A DNA stretch of 9,781 bases from Chloroflexota bacterium (GCA_025450375.1 JANWHO010000216.1:1-9781); one strand, 5' to 3'. Positions 1-7,708 are shown, counted from the stretch's first letter. Notes: generated by a model not told the origin, from the sequence alone. A program made the numbers and translations.

Positions 1-1
1 G

Positions 2-61
2 CTTCAGGAGGAGCCGCGCGAGGCTGAGACGTTTCTTCTCGGAAGGACAATCAAATCGTGA
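2..61 (+). CDS. possible 3' end of an upstream gene (partial, tentative)
   Basis: The frame beginning at base 2 stays open for 19 codons and ends in TGA at 59-61. That TGA overlaps the GTG start of the next gene at 58 as GTGA. The same kind of 4-base overlap occurs at two other junctions in this window, so this is a plausible C-terminus of a gene entering from the left. The visible residues (charged, with a TFLLGRTIK stretch) do not identify a family. Another frame ends at 25-27, so the choice is uncertain. Confidence 0.25.
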   Translation, partial: LQEEPREAETFLLGRTIKS

Positions 62-2085
62 AATGGGGCCAGTGTGGTATGGCCAGGGCGCGTGGGGCGC
101 GCATCGTGCTGGCCCTGGTCATCCTTCTCGGCACTCTGCTCCGGGCCAATCTTCCGTCCACCGCCGGCCCCGCGACCATTACCGGGCCGCCCTACACCGG
201 CTGGGCCATGGATGCGTATCCCGGTGACAGTGTCACAACCCTCAAGGCAGAGATGGCCAGGCAGCAGGCGGCGGGCGCCAACATGGTCTGGCTCGGGCAC
301 AATAACCCCGGCGAGGTTGGCGCGGCCAAGGGGGAGCCCGCCCTCTCCTACGCCGTGTGGACGGCCTATGTGAACCGCGGCGACCCACGGCACGCCGATG
401 CGGTGGTGATGGTCCGGGCCCAGATGAATGCCCTCGCGGCGGCACGCCAGCTTGGGATGCGGGTTGTCTTCCCCATCGGCTACCAGATTCAGATGGGCCA
501 GGCATGGGATCTCGCCCATCCTCAGGATCTGCGCCGAGACGCGAAGGGCAATCTGTACGAGCACGGGGGGAAGAGCGCCGCCTTCCAGTCACCGGACTAT
601 CAGCACGACATTCTTACCTACTACCACTGGGTGGATGCCACGCTCATTCGCCCCAATGCAGTCACGATCATGATGATCAATTTGGGAGACGAGCCGGCCG
701 ATGGCGACTACTCGATCTGGGCGGATCGGGCGTTCCGGGCCGGGCATGGCTACGGTCTGCATGATGCCGGAAACGATCCAACCCGCCAGGAGGCGGTGGG
801 ACGGTTTCAAGCGGATTACATCGCGGATTACGAGACGTGGAGCGCCAGGCAATGGGAAAGGATCGACCCCTCGGTACTGGTGACCATGTCGTTCTGTGGC
901 GGCTATGGCCGTTACCAGCACGAGGGGCCGGACCTGGAGGCGGTGTTCCGCGAGGCGCCGAGCAACTTCGTGGTCACCTTCGATGCCTATCCCCGTGACG
1001 GGCTCTATAGCACTCCCCTGCGCGAGGGCGACCTGATCTCGCTTTTCGCTCTGGTCCGCACCCTGGGATATTACGCGGCCCAGTACCACCGCCCGCTCTG
1101 GTTGTGGTCGACCGCCAATAGTTGGGGCCTGAACGGGGCCAGCAGCGATCCCGGCACCATCGCGGACGCGGTGGCGAACGGCATCTACCTGGCCCAATTA
1201 GCGATGCAAGGGGGGACGCTGCAAGGAATCGCGGTCTGGAACTACAATATCAAAGGCCAGGGCCTCTTCAACGATACCCATCGTATTATGTACGATCCCA
1301 CCCAGATGTTCGCGCGCGTCTCCGCCAGTTTTCCCTTGTTACGAGCGATCATGGGCTCCGCCCCAGGCCGGCCCGACACCGTGGTGCTGGCCCCGAATGA
1401 GTCTGCCCTCCGGACTGCCGGCGCGGCCCTGGCCCTCCGAGCCGATGACGGCTATGCCTGGACCTCGCTGGCCGCCCTCGCCCGTGACAACGTGGCGGCG
1501 CCCGTGCTCACCCATCTGGACGGCGCCCATCTGCCGGCCCTCAATACGGCGATCGTGCTGGCCAGTACCCCAGACCAGCTCTCTCAGGGCGATCGTGGGA
1601 CTCTCAGCGCCCTGCTGGCCACCGGCGGTACGGTAGTCGCGAGCATGCCGGTGGCGCGCATACTCGTGGGGGTCTCCAGTCCCTTCAAGACCCTGGCCGA
1701 AGAGCCCTCCGGCGCGCTCGCTATCCGCGACATCGCCACCCCGCGAGGCAGGCTCCTCGCCGTGGCCGGCGGACTGGTGGAAATCGCATTCGCCGATTCC
1801 GCGGAGCCCTGGGCGGCGCCGGTATGGAGGCGATGGCTGCGTTGGCCGTTCGAACCACGCGGCTACCTGATTTCGGACGCTGGAATCACTCTCCTTTATA
1901 GCGGCACGGCGCCGGCAGGCGCGGCCATGGGACTGGATCCAAGGTTCCTTGCTGGCGGCAAGGGTACGCTCGGGCTGGTGAGCCAGTCCGGCGCCCTCGA
2001 CCGGACGATCTCCGTCGCGGCGAAAGGGTCAGCGACCGAGATCCTCGTGCCAAGGCGGACCTATGGATTGCTGAATGGGCTATAG
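58..2085 (+). CDS. exported glycoside-hydrolase-like TIM-barrel protein with glutaminase-like domain, function unknown
   Basis: 675 residues. A basic N-terminus is followed by a hydrophobic core at about residues 16-28, so it is a signal peptide or N-terminal anchor and the protein acts outside the membrane. Residues ~45-430 look like a glycosidase-type (beta/alpha)8 barrel: alternating strands and helices, an acidic NLGDEP motif (D211, E212) where clan GH-A enzymes carry the acid/base, a FDAYP motif (D309), and an aromatic WLW segment near 347-352. Residues ~435-540 resemble the class I glutaminase-like domain B of GH42 beta-galactosidases, including an ATGGTVVAS motif. The C-terminal ~130 residues are probably beta-rich. 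The start chosen is GTG 58, preceded by GGAAGGA at 41-47. ATG 79 is an alternative that would give a tighter signal peptide. I do not recognise a specific family and no substrate can be assigned. The coding call is firm, the glycosidase fold moderate, catalysis unproven. No terminator is visible downstream. Confidence 0.85.
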   Translation: MKWGQCGMARARGARIVLALVILLGTLLRANLPSTAGPATITGPPYTGWAMDAYPGDSVTTLKAEMARQQAAGANMVWLGHNNPGEVGAAKGEPALSYAVWTAYVNRGDPRHADAVVMVRAQMNALAAARQLGMRVVFPIGYQIQMGQAWDLAHPQDLRRDAKGNLYEHGGKSAAFQSPDYQHDILTYYHWVDATLIRPNAVTIMMINLGDEPADGDYSIWADRAFRAGHGYGLHDAGNDPTRQEAVGRFQADYIADYETWSARQWERIDPSVLVTMSFCGGYGRYQHEGPDLEAVFREAPSNFVVTFDAYPRDGLYSTPLREGDLISLFALVRTLGYYAAQYHRPLWLWSTANSWGLNGASSDPGTIADAVANGIYLAQLAMQGGTLQGIAVWNYNIKGQGLFNDTHRIMYDPTQMFARVSASFPLLRAIMGSAPGRPDTVVLAPNESALRTAGAALALRADDGYAWTSLAALARDNVAAPVLTHLDGAHLPALNTAIVLASTPDQLSQGDRGTLSALLATGGTVVASMPVARILVGVSSPFKTLAEEPSGALAIRDIATPRGRLLAVAGGLVEIAFADSAEPWAAPVWRRWLRWPFEPRGYLISDAGITLLYSGTAPAGAAMGLDPRFLAGGKGTLGLVSQSGALDRTISVAAKGSATEILVPRRTYGLLNGL

Positions 2086-2110
2086 CATTCTTCTGACTAG
2101 TTGCTGTATC

Positions 2111-2131
2111 CTTGACAAAGCCAGACTCAAG
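2111..2131 (+). promoter_or_regulatory. HAIR operator (HspR-binding inverted repeat)
   Basis: CTTGACA-N7-ACTCAAG matches the HAIR consensus CTTGAGT-N7-ACTCAAG. The right half-site matches 7 of 7 and the left 5 of 7, with the correct 7-base spacer. It covers the -35 hexamer and most of the -35/-10 spacer, so a bound protein would occlude RNA polymerase. The cognate regulator, HspR, is encoded two genes downstream in the same operon, which supports autoregulation. The two left-half mismatches are the bases that complete the TTGACA hexamer. Confidence 0.85.
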
Positions 2132-2140
2132 TTTTATACT
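2112..2140 (+). promoter_or_regulatory. sigma-70-type promoter of the dnaK operon
   Basis: TTGACA at 2112-2117 and TATACT at 2135-2140 are separated by 17 bases, so the -35 is perfect and the -10 has one mismatch to TATAAT. It lies about 40 bases upstream of the dnaK ATG, in the only sizeable gap on this part of the + strand. Such a strong core promoter implies that expression is set by repression (see the overlapping HAIR operator). No start site was mapped. Confidence 0.85.
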
Positions 2141-2179
2141 TAAGCCAGTGATGGCCCCTTAAATGAAGGAAGGCGGCAC

Positions 2180-3952
2180 ATGGGAAGAGTGGTGGGTATC
2201 GATCTGGGCACGACCAACTCCGTCATCGCGACGGTTGACGGTGGTGAGCGGATAGTCATTCCTAATGTTGAGGGTAGCCGCCTCACTCCCTCCGTGGTGG
2301 CCTTTACCAAGAAGGGCGAGCGCCTGGTTGGTCAGCTTGCCAAGCGCCAGGCGGTGGTCAACCCAGAGCGTACTCTGATGTCGATCAAGCGGCTGATGGG
2401 GACGAATCAACGGATCGTCATTGACGATCGTGAATACACCCCGCAAGAGATATCGGCCATCATTCTGCAAAAGCTCAAGCGCGACGCGGAGGTGTTTCTG
2501 GGCGAGGAAGTGACGGCGGCGGTCGTGACCGTGCCTGCCTACTTTAATGACGCTCAGCGCCAGGCGACCAAGGACGCGGGGCGGATTTCCGGCCTGGAAG
2601 TGCTCCGGATCGTCAACGAGCCCACCGCGGCGGCCCTGGCGTATGGGCTGGAGAAGAAGAAGCTGGAGACTATTCTGGTCTGGGATCTCGGAGGCGGCAC
2701 CTTTGACGTCTCAATCCTCGATGTGGGCGACGGGGTCTTCGAGGTGAAGGCGACCTGTGGCGATACCCGGCTGGGGGGCGACGACTACGATATTAAGATC
2801 GTCGAGTACCTGGCCGAGCAGTTTCTGACCGAGCACGGGATTGACCTCACCAAGGAACGTGAATCGCTGCAACGACTGCTTGATGCGGCCGAACGGGCGA
2901 AGATTGAGTTGTCCACCGTCGTCACCACCACGGTCAATTTGCCGTTCATCACGTCTGATGCCACCGGCCCGAAACATCTGGACATGGAGTTGACGCGGGC
3001 AAAATTCGAGGAGTTGACCGGCGAATTGACCTATCGCTGCATCCGGCCCTTCCGCCAAGCCCTGGAGGACGCCCAGATCAGCGAGGACGATATTAGCGAA
3101 GTGGTCCTGGTCGGTGGTTCGACCCGCATGCCGGTGATCCAGCAGATTGTGCAGCAGATTACCGGAAAGATTCCCCGGCAAGGAGTGAATCCGGACGAGG
3201 TGGTGGCCCTGGGCGCCTCCGTGCAGGCAAGCATTCTGACTGGAGAATTGAAGAATGTGGTCCTGCTTGACGTGACCCCGCTTTCCCTGGGCGTGGAGAC
3301 CGTGGGCGGATTTTTCACCCGCCTGATTAATCGGAACTCGTCAATTCCGACCAGGCGGACCGAGATCTTCACCACCGGCCAGGATAACCAGGTCGGCGTG
3401 GACATTCACGTCCTGCAAGGAGAGCGTGATCTGGTGGCCGAAAACGAGTCCCTAGGTCACTTCAATCTCGATGGGATTGACCCAGCCGCCGCTGGCCAGG
3501 CTCAAATCGAGGTGACGTTCGATATCGATCACAATGGAATCGTCAGCGCCTCCGCCCGCGATCTGTCGACCGGTCGGGAGCAGCAAATTACCATTACCGC
3601 CAGCACCAATCTGAGCCAAGCGGAGCTTGAGCGCTTGATCGCCGAATCCGCTGAGTTCGCGGAGGAGGACGCGCGGAAACGCCAGGAGGCCGAGCTTCTT
3701 GACAAGGCTGAGCGGCTCCTCAATAATGGCCGTCGCCTGCTGGACAGCGGCACCGTGAGCGACGAGCACACGGCCGGCGCGATCAGCGGCGCCGTGGTGG
3801 ATGTCCAAACTTTCGTCGATCACGGAGACCTCCGCGGCCTGGGGGAGGCGTGTGGGCGCCTCGAATCACTTCTCCCCAACAGCGTGGATGTGCTGGCCGC
3901 CGGTCGCCTGGGGAGCACGGGCTCCGTACGCAACGGGCGTAACCGCGATTGA
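2180..3952 (+). CDS. dnaK: molecular chaperone DnaK (Hsp70)
   Basis: ATP-dependent cytoplasmic Hsp70 chaperone that binds exposed hydrophobic peptides in cycles driven by a J-protein and GrpE. Diagnostic motifs: GIDLGTTNS at the N-terminus (phosphate 1, D8), DLGGGTFD at 169-176 (phosphate 2), VVLVGGSTR at 308-316, and the interdomain linker VVLLDV at 360-365. The substrate-binding beta domain spans ~366-485 and the helical lid follows. At 590 residues it is short. The nucleotide-binding domain lacks the insertion seen in proteobacterial DnaK (Gram-positive type). The part after the linker is about 20 residues shorter than usual and ends in a basic Asn/Arg-rich tail instead of an acidic EEVD-like one. 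The ATG at 2180 is supported by GAAGGAAGG at 2165-2173. It is the first gene of the heat-shock operon. The product may also serve as HspR co-repressor, as known in Streptomyces. Confidence 0.97.
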   Translation: MGRVVGIDLGTTNSVIATVDGGERIVIPNVEGSRLTPSVVAFTKKGERLVGQLAKRQAVVNPERTLMSIKRLMGTNQRIVIDDREYTPQEISAIILQKLKRDAEVFLGEEVTAAVVTVPAYFNDAQRQATKDAGRISGLEVLRIVNEPTAAALAYGLEKKKLETILVWDLGGGTFDVSILDVGDGVFEVKATCGDTRLGGDDYDIKIVEYLAEQFLTEHGIDLTKERESLQRLLDAAERAKIELSTVVTTTVNLPFITSDATGPKHLDMELTRAKFEELTGELTYRCIRPFRQALEDAQISEDDISEVVLVGGSTRMPVIQQIVQQITGKIPRQGVNPDEVVALGASVQASILTGELKNVVLLDVTPLSLGVETVGGFFTRLINRNSSIPTRRTEIFTTGQDNQVGVDIHVLQGERDLVAENESLGHFNLDGIDPAAAGQAQIEVTFDIDHNGIVSASARDLSTGREQQITITASTNLSQAELERLIAESAEFAEEDARKRQEAELLDKAERLLNNGRRLLDSGTVSDEHTAGAISGAVVDVQTFVDHGDLRGLGEACGRLESLLPNSVDVLAAGRLGSTGSVRNGRNRD

Positions 3953-3994
3953 TGTATGCCGCGCTACGGCGACACACCTTCCAACTTTGATGCT

Positions 3995-4000
3995 GGTGAG
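3995..4000 (+). promoter_or_regulatory. ribosome binding site deciding the dnaJ start
   Basis: GGTGAG lies 5 bases before ATG 4006. An in-frame GTG at 4000 overlaps this site, so initiation there would leave no spacing. The site therefore favours ATG 4006. Confidence 0.6.
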
Positions 4001-4005
4001 TGACC

Positions 4006-5049
4006 ATGGAATATAAGGACTACTATAAGGTGCTGGGAGTGCCAAAGACGGCGCCTTCCGGTGACATCAATAAGGCGTACCGGAAACTGGCCCGGAAATA
4101 TCATCCAGACTTGAATCCGGGCGACAAGGCCGCCGAGGCGCGTTTCAAGGAAATCAACGAGGCCCATGAGGTTCTGACTGACCCGGATAAACGGCAAAAA
4201 TATGATACCTTGGGTTCCAATTGGAACCGCCCTGGCTTCGATATGGGCGCGGCCATGCGACAGGCGGCGGCTCGCGGGCGGGCCCGTACTGGAACAGCCG
4301 GCGGCGGTACCGCCACGGAAGGTGGCAGCGAGAGCTTTAGCGATTTCTTCCAGACCATCTTTGGTCAGGCCACCCGCGGCGGCGCCACGCGAACTCAGCC
4401 GCCCCCGGCCCGAGCCAGGCGTGGAGAGGATATCGAGCAGCCGGTGGAGGTAACCCTGGAGGAAGCATTCTCCGGGGGGCAGCGCATGTTCACCCTCACC
4501 GGCCAGGATCGCTGCGCGAAGTGCGGGGGGACTGGCCTCGACCAGGATGGCAAGACCTGCCCCGCTTGCAAGGGAACCGGCTGGACCAATTTCTCGCGCC
4601 GAATCGAAGTGAAGATTCCGGCTGGGGTCCGGGACGGCTCGCGGATTCGGATCGCCGGCGAGGGGAATCCGGGAGCGGGGGGCGGCCCACGGGGAGACCT
4701 GTACCTGGTGGTCACCTTGAAGTCACACGCACGCTTCCGGGTAGAAGAAGATAATTTGCTGTCCGATCTTGACGTGCCCTATACAACCCTGGTGCTGGGC
4801 GGCGAGACGGTGGTGCCCACCGTCAAGGGGAAGCTCTTGTTGAAGGTTCCAGCGGGCACCGCGAATGGCAAGCAATTCCGTCTGGCCGGCCAGGGGCTGC
4901 CCCGATTGAAGGACGGCACGCGGGGTGACTTGCTGGTGAAGGTGCATGCGCTGCTGCCGGGAACCCAGGGAAGCCCGCTGTCCAACCGTGAACGAGAATT
5001 GTTTGATGAGTTGTCCTCGCTCAATTCTATGAGGGCCACCGCTCAATAG
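4006..5049 (+). CDS. dnaJ: DnaJ-family co-chaperone with a single zinc-finger pair
   Basis: Hsp40 co-chaperone that stimulates DnaK ATPase and delivers substrates; cytoplasmic. From ATG 4006 it is 347 residues. The J domain covers residues 1-70, with the HPD motif at 33-35 that contacts DnaK. A Gly/Ala/Arg/Thr-rich linker (~75-150) contains a SDFFQTIFG segment typical of DnaJ/CbpA proteins. The central cysteine region has only two CXXCXGXG motifs (C170/C173 and C185/C188), enough for one zinc site, where canonical DnaJ has four motifs and two sites. Two C-terminal beta-sandwich domains follow (~195-330), including GDLYLVV and GDLLVKV strands. It is therefore intermediate between type I DnaJ and zinc-less CbpA. 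It lies 53 bases after dnaK with no grpE between. An alternative start is GTG 4000, two codons upstream. Confidence 0.92.
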   Translation: MEYKDYYKVLGVPKTAPSGDINKAYRKLARKYHPDLNPGDKAAEARFKEINEAHEVLTDPDKRQKYDTLGSNWNRPGFDMGAAMRQAAARGRARTGTAGGGTATEGGSESFSDFFQTIFGQATRGGATRTQPPPARARRGEDIEQPVEVTLEEAFSGGQRMFTLTGQDRCAKCGGTGLDQDGKTCPACKGTGWTNFSRRIEVKIPAGVRDGSRIRIAGEGNPGAGGGPRGDLYLVVTLKSHARFRVEEDNLLSDLDVPYTTLVLGGETVVPTVKGKLLLKVPAGTANGKQFRLAGQGLPRLKDGTRGDLLVKVHALLPGTQGSPLSNRERELFDELSSLNSMRATAQ

Positions 5050-5071
5050 CCAACGCCCGCGGACGCGTCCT

Positions 5072-5098
5072 CCGGCCATCGAAGTTCTCTGCGGCCGG
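5072..5098 (+). repeat. inverted repeat in the dnaJ-hspR gap
   Basis: CCGGCC (5072-5077) and GGCCGG (5093-5098) form a perfect 6-bp stem around a 15-base loop, just upstream of the hspR ribosome binding site. No T-run follows, so it is not an intrinsic terminator. It could be a processing or attenuating hairpin, or chance in GC-rich DNA. Confidence 0.3.
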
Positions 5099-5116
5099 GA
5101 GCACGGTGGTTCGTTT

Positions 5117-5122
5117 GGAGGT
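5117..5122 (+). promoter_or_regulatory. ribosome binding site deciding the hspR start
   Basis: GGAGGT ends 4 bases before ATG 5127. An in-frame GTG at 5106 lies upstream of this site and has no comparable sequence before it, so ATG 5127 is preferred. Confidence 0.65.
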
Positions 5123-5126
5123 CAGG

Positions 5127-5549
5127 ATGCCCACTATAGTTCGCGAAGTAGATGTGAATAGCGAGGAGAATGGACTCGGGCTGCGCTTCACCATCCGGGT
5201 GGCGGCGGAGGCCGTGAATGTACATCAACAAACCCTACGCCATTATGAACGTTTGGGACTCATCGCGCCTCATCGGGGAACGGGGCGCATTCGCTACTTT
5301 ACCCCCAAGGATATTGAGCGCCTCCGCTTGATTCGCCGCCTCATGGAGGAGCTGAAGGTGAACCTGGCCGGCGTCGAGGTAATTCTCAACTTGACCGAAC
5401 GGATCGAACTCCTCCAGCGCGAGGTGGAAGCTCGTCAAGAGCGGATGCGCGAGGGGTATGAGGCGGAACTGCGCCAGACGCGATCCAGTTATGAGGCGGA
5501 AATTGGGCGGCTCAAGGACATTATTCGGCGCGTAACCTCCCAAGTATGA
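5127..5549 (+). CDS. hspR: HspR, MerR-family heat-shock repressor
   Basis: 140 residues. The N-terminal MerR-type winged helix-turn-helix covers ~22-60, with the HspR-like core VAAEAVNVHQQTLRHYERLGL (split here as VAAEAV then NVHQQTLRHYERLGL), followed by a wing with TGRIRYFTPKDIERL. VNLAGVEVILNL (78-89) matches the HspR hallmark NLAGV-ILeL. A long C-terminal coiled coil rich in E, R and Q (~90-135) should mediate dimerisation. There are no cysteines, so it is unlikely to be a metal- or redox-sensing MerR protein. As third gene of the operon whose promoter carries a HAIR site, it should repress its own transcription. In Streptomyces DnaK acts as co-repressor of HspR, which would couple release to protein unfolding. 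The start at ATG 5127 follows GGAGGT; GTG 5106 would add 7 residues. Confidence 0.9.
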   Translation: MPTIVREVDVNSEENGLGLRFTIRVAAEAVNVHQQTLRHYERLGLIAPHRGTGRIRYFTPKDIERLRLIRRLMEELKVNLAGVEVILNLTERIELLQREVEARQERMREGYEAELRQTRSSYEAEIGRLKDIIRRVTSQV

Positions 5550-5582
5550 CCATCCGGCGTGTGAAACGCGGAGGAGCTTTTC

Positions 5583-6752
5583 GTGCGGCTGTATAACACG
5601 ATGACTCGGCGGCTAGATGACTTCTTTCCTGGCCCCCTGGTCAGTCTCTATGTCTGCGGCGTCACCCCCTACGATACGACCCATCTCGGCCATGCGTTCA
5701 GTTATGTAAACTTTGATGTACTGATTCGCTTTCTCCGCCACATGGGCCACGAGGTACGGTACACCCAGAACGTCACCGACATCGACGACGATATCCTCCG
5801 GAAAGCCGGTGAACTCGGGGTGGCGTGGGATGATCTTGGCCGTGAGCAAACGGCGCAATTCCAGCGTGACATGGCCAACCTGAACGTACTCCCTCCCACC
5901 CACTATCCCAGGGCCACCGAGGAGATCCCCACGATGCAGTCGCTCATTGAGCGCCTTTTGGCGAACGGTCACGCCTATCAGGCCGGAAACAACGTCTATT
6001 TCAGTAACCGGACCGATCCCAGTTTCGGCGCTCTGGCCCGCTTATCGCGCCAGGAGATGGCCGCGCGCTTCGCCGAGACCGGCGACCTGCCCACCGATCC
6101 CAACAAGCGTGACGAACTGGACTTCGTCTTGTGGAAGGCGGGCGCGGATGGTGAACCATCGTGGCCCAGCCCATGGGGCGACGGGCGCCCCGGCTGGCAC
6201 ATCGAGTGTACCGCCATGGCTATTCGGTATCTCGGACCGCGGATTGACATCCATGGGGGCGGCGACGACTTGATCTTCCCTCATCATAGCTGCGAGATCG
6301 CCCAGAGCGAGAACGCCACCGGTCAGGCGCCCTTCTCCCAAATCTGGATGCACAATGCTCCTGTTCGCCTTGACGGGGTAAAGATGAGCAAGTCCCTTGG
6401 CAATCTGATTATGGTGCGGGAATTGACCAAGCGTTTCTCGGCCGATGCCATTCGCCTCTCCCTCTTCCGGCACCATTATCGCCAAGCCTGGGACTATGAC
6501 GAGGCGGAGTTGGATCAGGCGGCCCGGCTCGCCGCTGCCCTGGCCGAGAGGGCGGGCGACAGTTCCCCGCAGGCCGGGGACGGCGCGGCGGTCCGCGAGA
6601 CCCGCCGGCGCTTCACCGCCGCGCTGGCCGACGATCTCGACCTACCCACCGCCGTTCACGCCCTAACCACCCTGGTCGCCATCCCCGGCGCCGAGGCGAC
6701 CGAGGCGCTGCGAGAACTGGGCGGGGTCTTGGGGCTGCTCCTGGGATTCTAG
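5583..6752 (+). CDS. CysRS/MshC-family cysteine ligase, short form without anticodon-binding domain
   Basis: 389-residue class I synthetase-fold enzyme that should activate cysteine with ATP. Visible: the HLGH (HIGH) motif at 34-37, KMSKS at 267-271, and zinc ligands C25, C209, H234 and E238, at almost the same numbers as in E. coli CysRS. It is about 70 residues shorter than CysRS and stops after the helical region, so the anticodon-binding domain is missing. Several segments look like MshC, the mycothiol cysteine:GlcN-inositol ligase: CGVTPYDTTHLGHAFSYV, DELDFVLWKA and EPSWPSPWGDGRPGWH. In contrast, E238 of the zinc site follows CysRS. I infer an MshC-like ligase joining cysteine to a small amine; a shortened tRNA synthetase is the alternative. 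GTG 5583 follows GGAGGAG at 5570-5576 with 6-base spacing, 33 bases after hspR, so it is probably co-transcribed with the heat-shock genes. Confidence 0.85.
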   Translation: MRLYNTMTRRLDDFFPGPLVSLYVCGVTPYDTTHLGHAFSYVNFDVLIRFLRHMGHEVRYTQNVTDIDDDILRKAGELGVAWDDLGREQTAQFQRDMANLNVLPPTHYPRATEEIPTMQSLIERLLANGHAYQAGNNVYFSNRTDPSFGALARLSRQEMAARFAETGDLPTDPNKRDELDFVLWKAGADGEPSWPSPWGDGRPGWHIECTAMAIRYLGPRIDIHGGGDDLIFPHHSCEIAQSENATGQAPFSQIWMHNAPVRLDGVKMSKSLGNLIMVRELTKRFSADAIRLSLFRHHYRQAWDYDEAELDQAARLAAALAERAGDSSPQAGDGAAVRETRRRFTAALADDLDLPTAVHALTTLVAIPGAEATEALRELGGVLGLLLGF

Positions 6753-7708
6753 ACGCGCGCCCCTTCTGCTGAGAGGGTTCGCACTTTATGCGCGCCTTCA
6801 GGAGCCATGGAAAGGATGAGCGCATGGGCGGCCAAGCCAAGGCGGGCGGCGGCTTCGGTCATTGCCGAGGCCACCGCCTCCTCGCTCCCCGTACACAACG
6901 CAAGCACCGACGAGCCGGAGCCCGAGAGGGCGGCTCCATGGGCGCCGGCGGTGCGGGCGGCGGATATCGCCTCGTCCAAATAGGTGAAAATCTGGGCGCG
7001 CTGTGGCTGGTGCAAGCGATCTTCCATCGCCACCGCCAGGAGATCCCACCGCCGCTCACACAACGCCAGGGCCAGCAGAGCACAGCGGCCCCCATTGAAG
7101 ACCGCGTCGGATCGAGAGATCAACGCGGGTAGGGTCTGGCGGGACTCCAGGGTACCTGCGAACATCTCCGGTACCAACACCACGGCGCGCAGATCCTCGG
7201 ATGGCCGCAGACACAGAACCCTCGGGGTTCCGTTCTCCAGCACCCCAACCGTAAAACCGCCATAAAGAGCCGCCGCCACATTATCGGGGTGGTCTTCCAG
7301 GCTAAGGGCGATCGGAAGCAGCGCCTGGGGAGACCCATCTAGGTGAAGGAGCGCGGCCGCCGCGACCAGCCCTCCTACGATCGCGGCGGCGCTACTACCC
7401 AGGCCGCGCCCCAGCGGTATCTTGTTTTTGAGGCCAATCTCACATGGAGGCAAACGGCGATCAGCCTCCTCGGCCAGCCTATGCATGGCAAGCAGGACCA
7501 GATTCCGGGCATCCCGCTCCAGGGCGTCCGCCCCCTCGCCCTCGATTTCCATGATCCGCGGGCAATCCGAACCGCCAAGGCGGATATCGATGGTGTTCCA
7601 GTAATCCAGGGCCAGGGCCAGCGAGTCAAAACCGGGGCCGAGGTTGGCGGAGGTCGCGGGCGCCACGACGCGGAGATCGGGCGAGGGTGCCGGCGGACGT
7701 ACCGTCAC
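6749..7708 (-). CDS. thrB: homoserine kinase
   Basis: Phosphorylates L-homoserine with ATP to O-phosphohomoserine in threonine synthesis; cytoplasmic. The 319 residues contain the three GHMP-kinase motifs: APATSANLGPGFDSL (16-30), the ATP loop PLGRGLGSSAA (98-108), and HGAALSGSGSS (257-267). The ThrB-specific EDHPDNVAAALYGG (138-151) and MEDRLHQP (228-235) separate it from other GHMP kinases. Length fits the family (~300-320). The start is GTG 7708, overlapping the stop of the upstream gene as GTGA, so translation is probably coupled. The stop TAG overlaps that of the convergent cysteine ligase in a shared CTAG. No thrC or hom is visible beside it; instead it is last in a cluster headed by arginine genes. 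Confidence 0.95.
   Translation of the reverse strand: MTVRPPAPSPDLRVVAPATSANLGPGFDSLALALDYWNTIDIRLGGSDCPRIMEIEGEGADALERDARNLVLLAMHRLAEEADRRLPPCEIGLKNKIPLGRGLGSSAAAIVGGLVAAAALLHLDGSPQALLPIALSLEDHPDNVAAALYGGFTVGVLENGTPRVLCLRPSEDLRAVVLVPEMFAGTLESRQTLPALISRSDAVFNGGRCALLALALCERRWDLLAVAMEDRLHQPQRAQIFTYLDEAISAARTAGAHGAALSGSGSSVLALCTGSEEAVASAMTEAAARLGLAAHALILSMAPEGAHKVRTLSAEGARV

Noticed and set aside
4..564. 186-codon open frame on the minus strand at the left edge
   Set aside because: Fully antisense to the exported TIM-barrel gene, with no recognisable domain; long antisense frames are expected in GC-rich genes.
589..1197. 202-codon minus-strand open frame inside the first gene
   Set aside because: Antisense shadow of a well-supported coding frame; composition is rich in Arg, Gly, His and Pro-type codons and no motif is visible.
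2086..2179. CIRCE element (HrcA operator) upstream of dnaK
   Set aside because: No TTAGCACTC-N9-GAGTGCTAA-like repeat is present; the inverted repeat here is of HAIR type.
5061..5070. 10-bp palindrome GGACGCGTCC between dnaJ and hspR
   Set aside because: No loop and no T-run, so not a terminator; it does not resemble HAIR. Short GC palindromes are common in such DNA.
5583..6752. Plain cysteinyl-tRNA synthetase assignment
   Set aside because: The catalytic domain fits, but the missing anticodon-binding domain and MshC-like segments make an unqualified tRNA ligase call unsafe.
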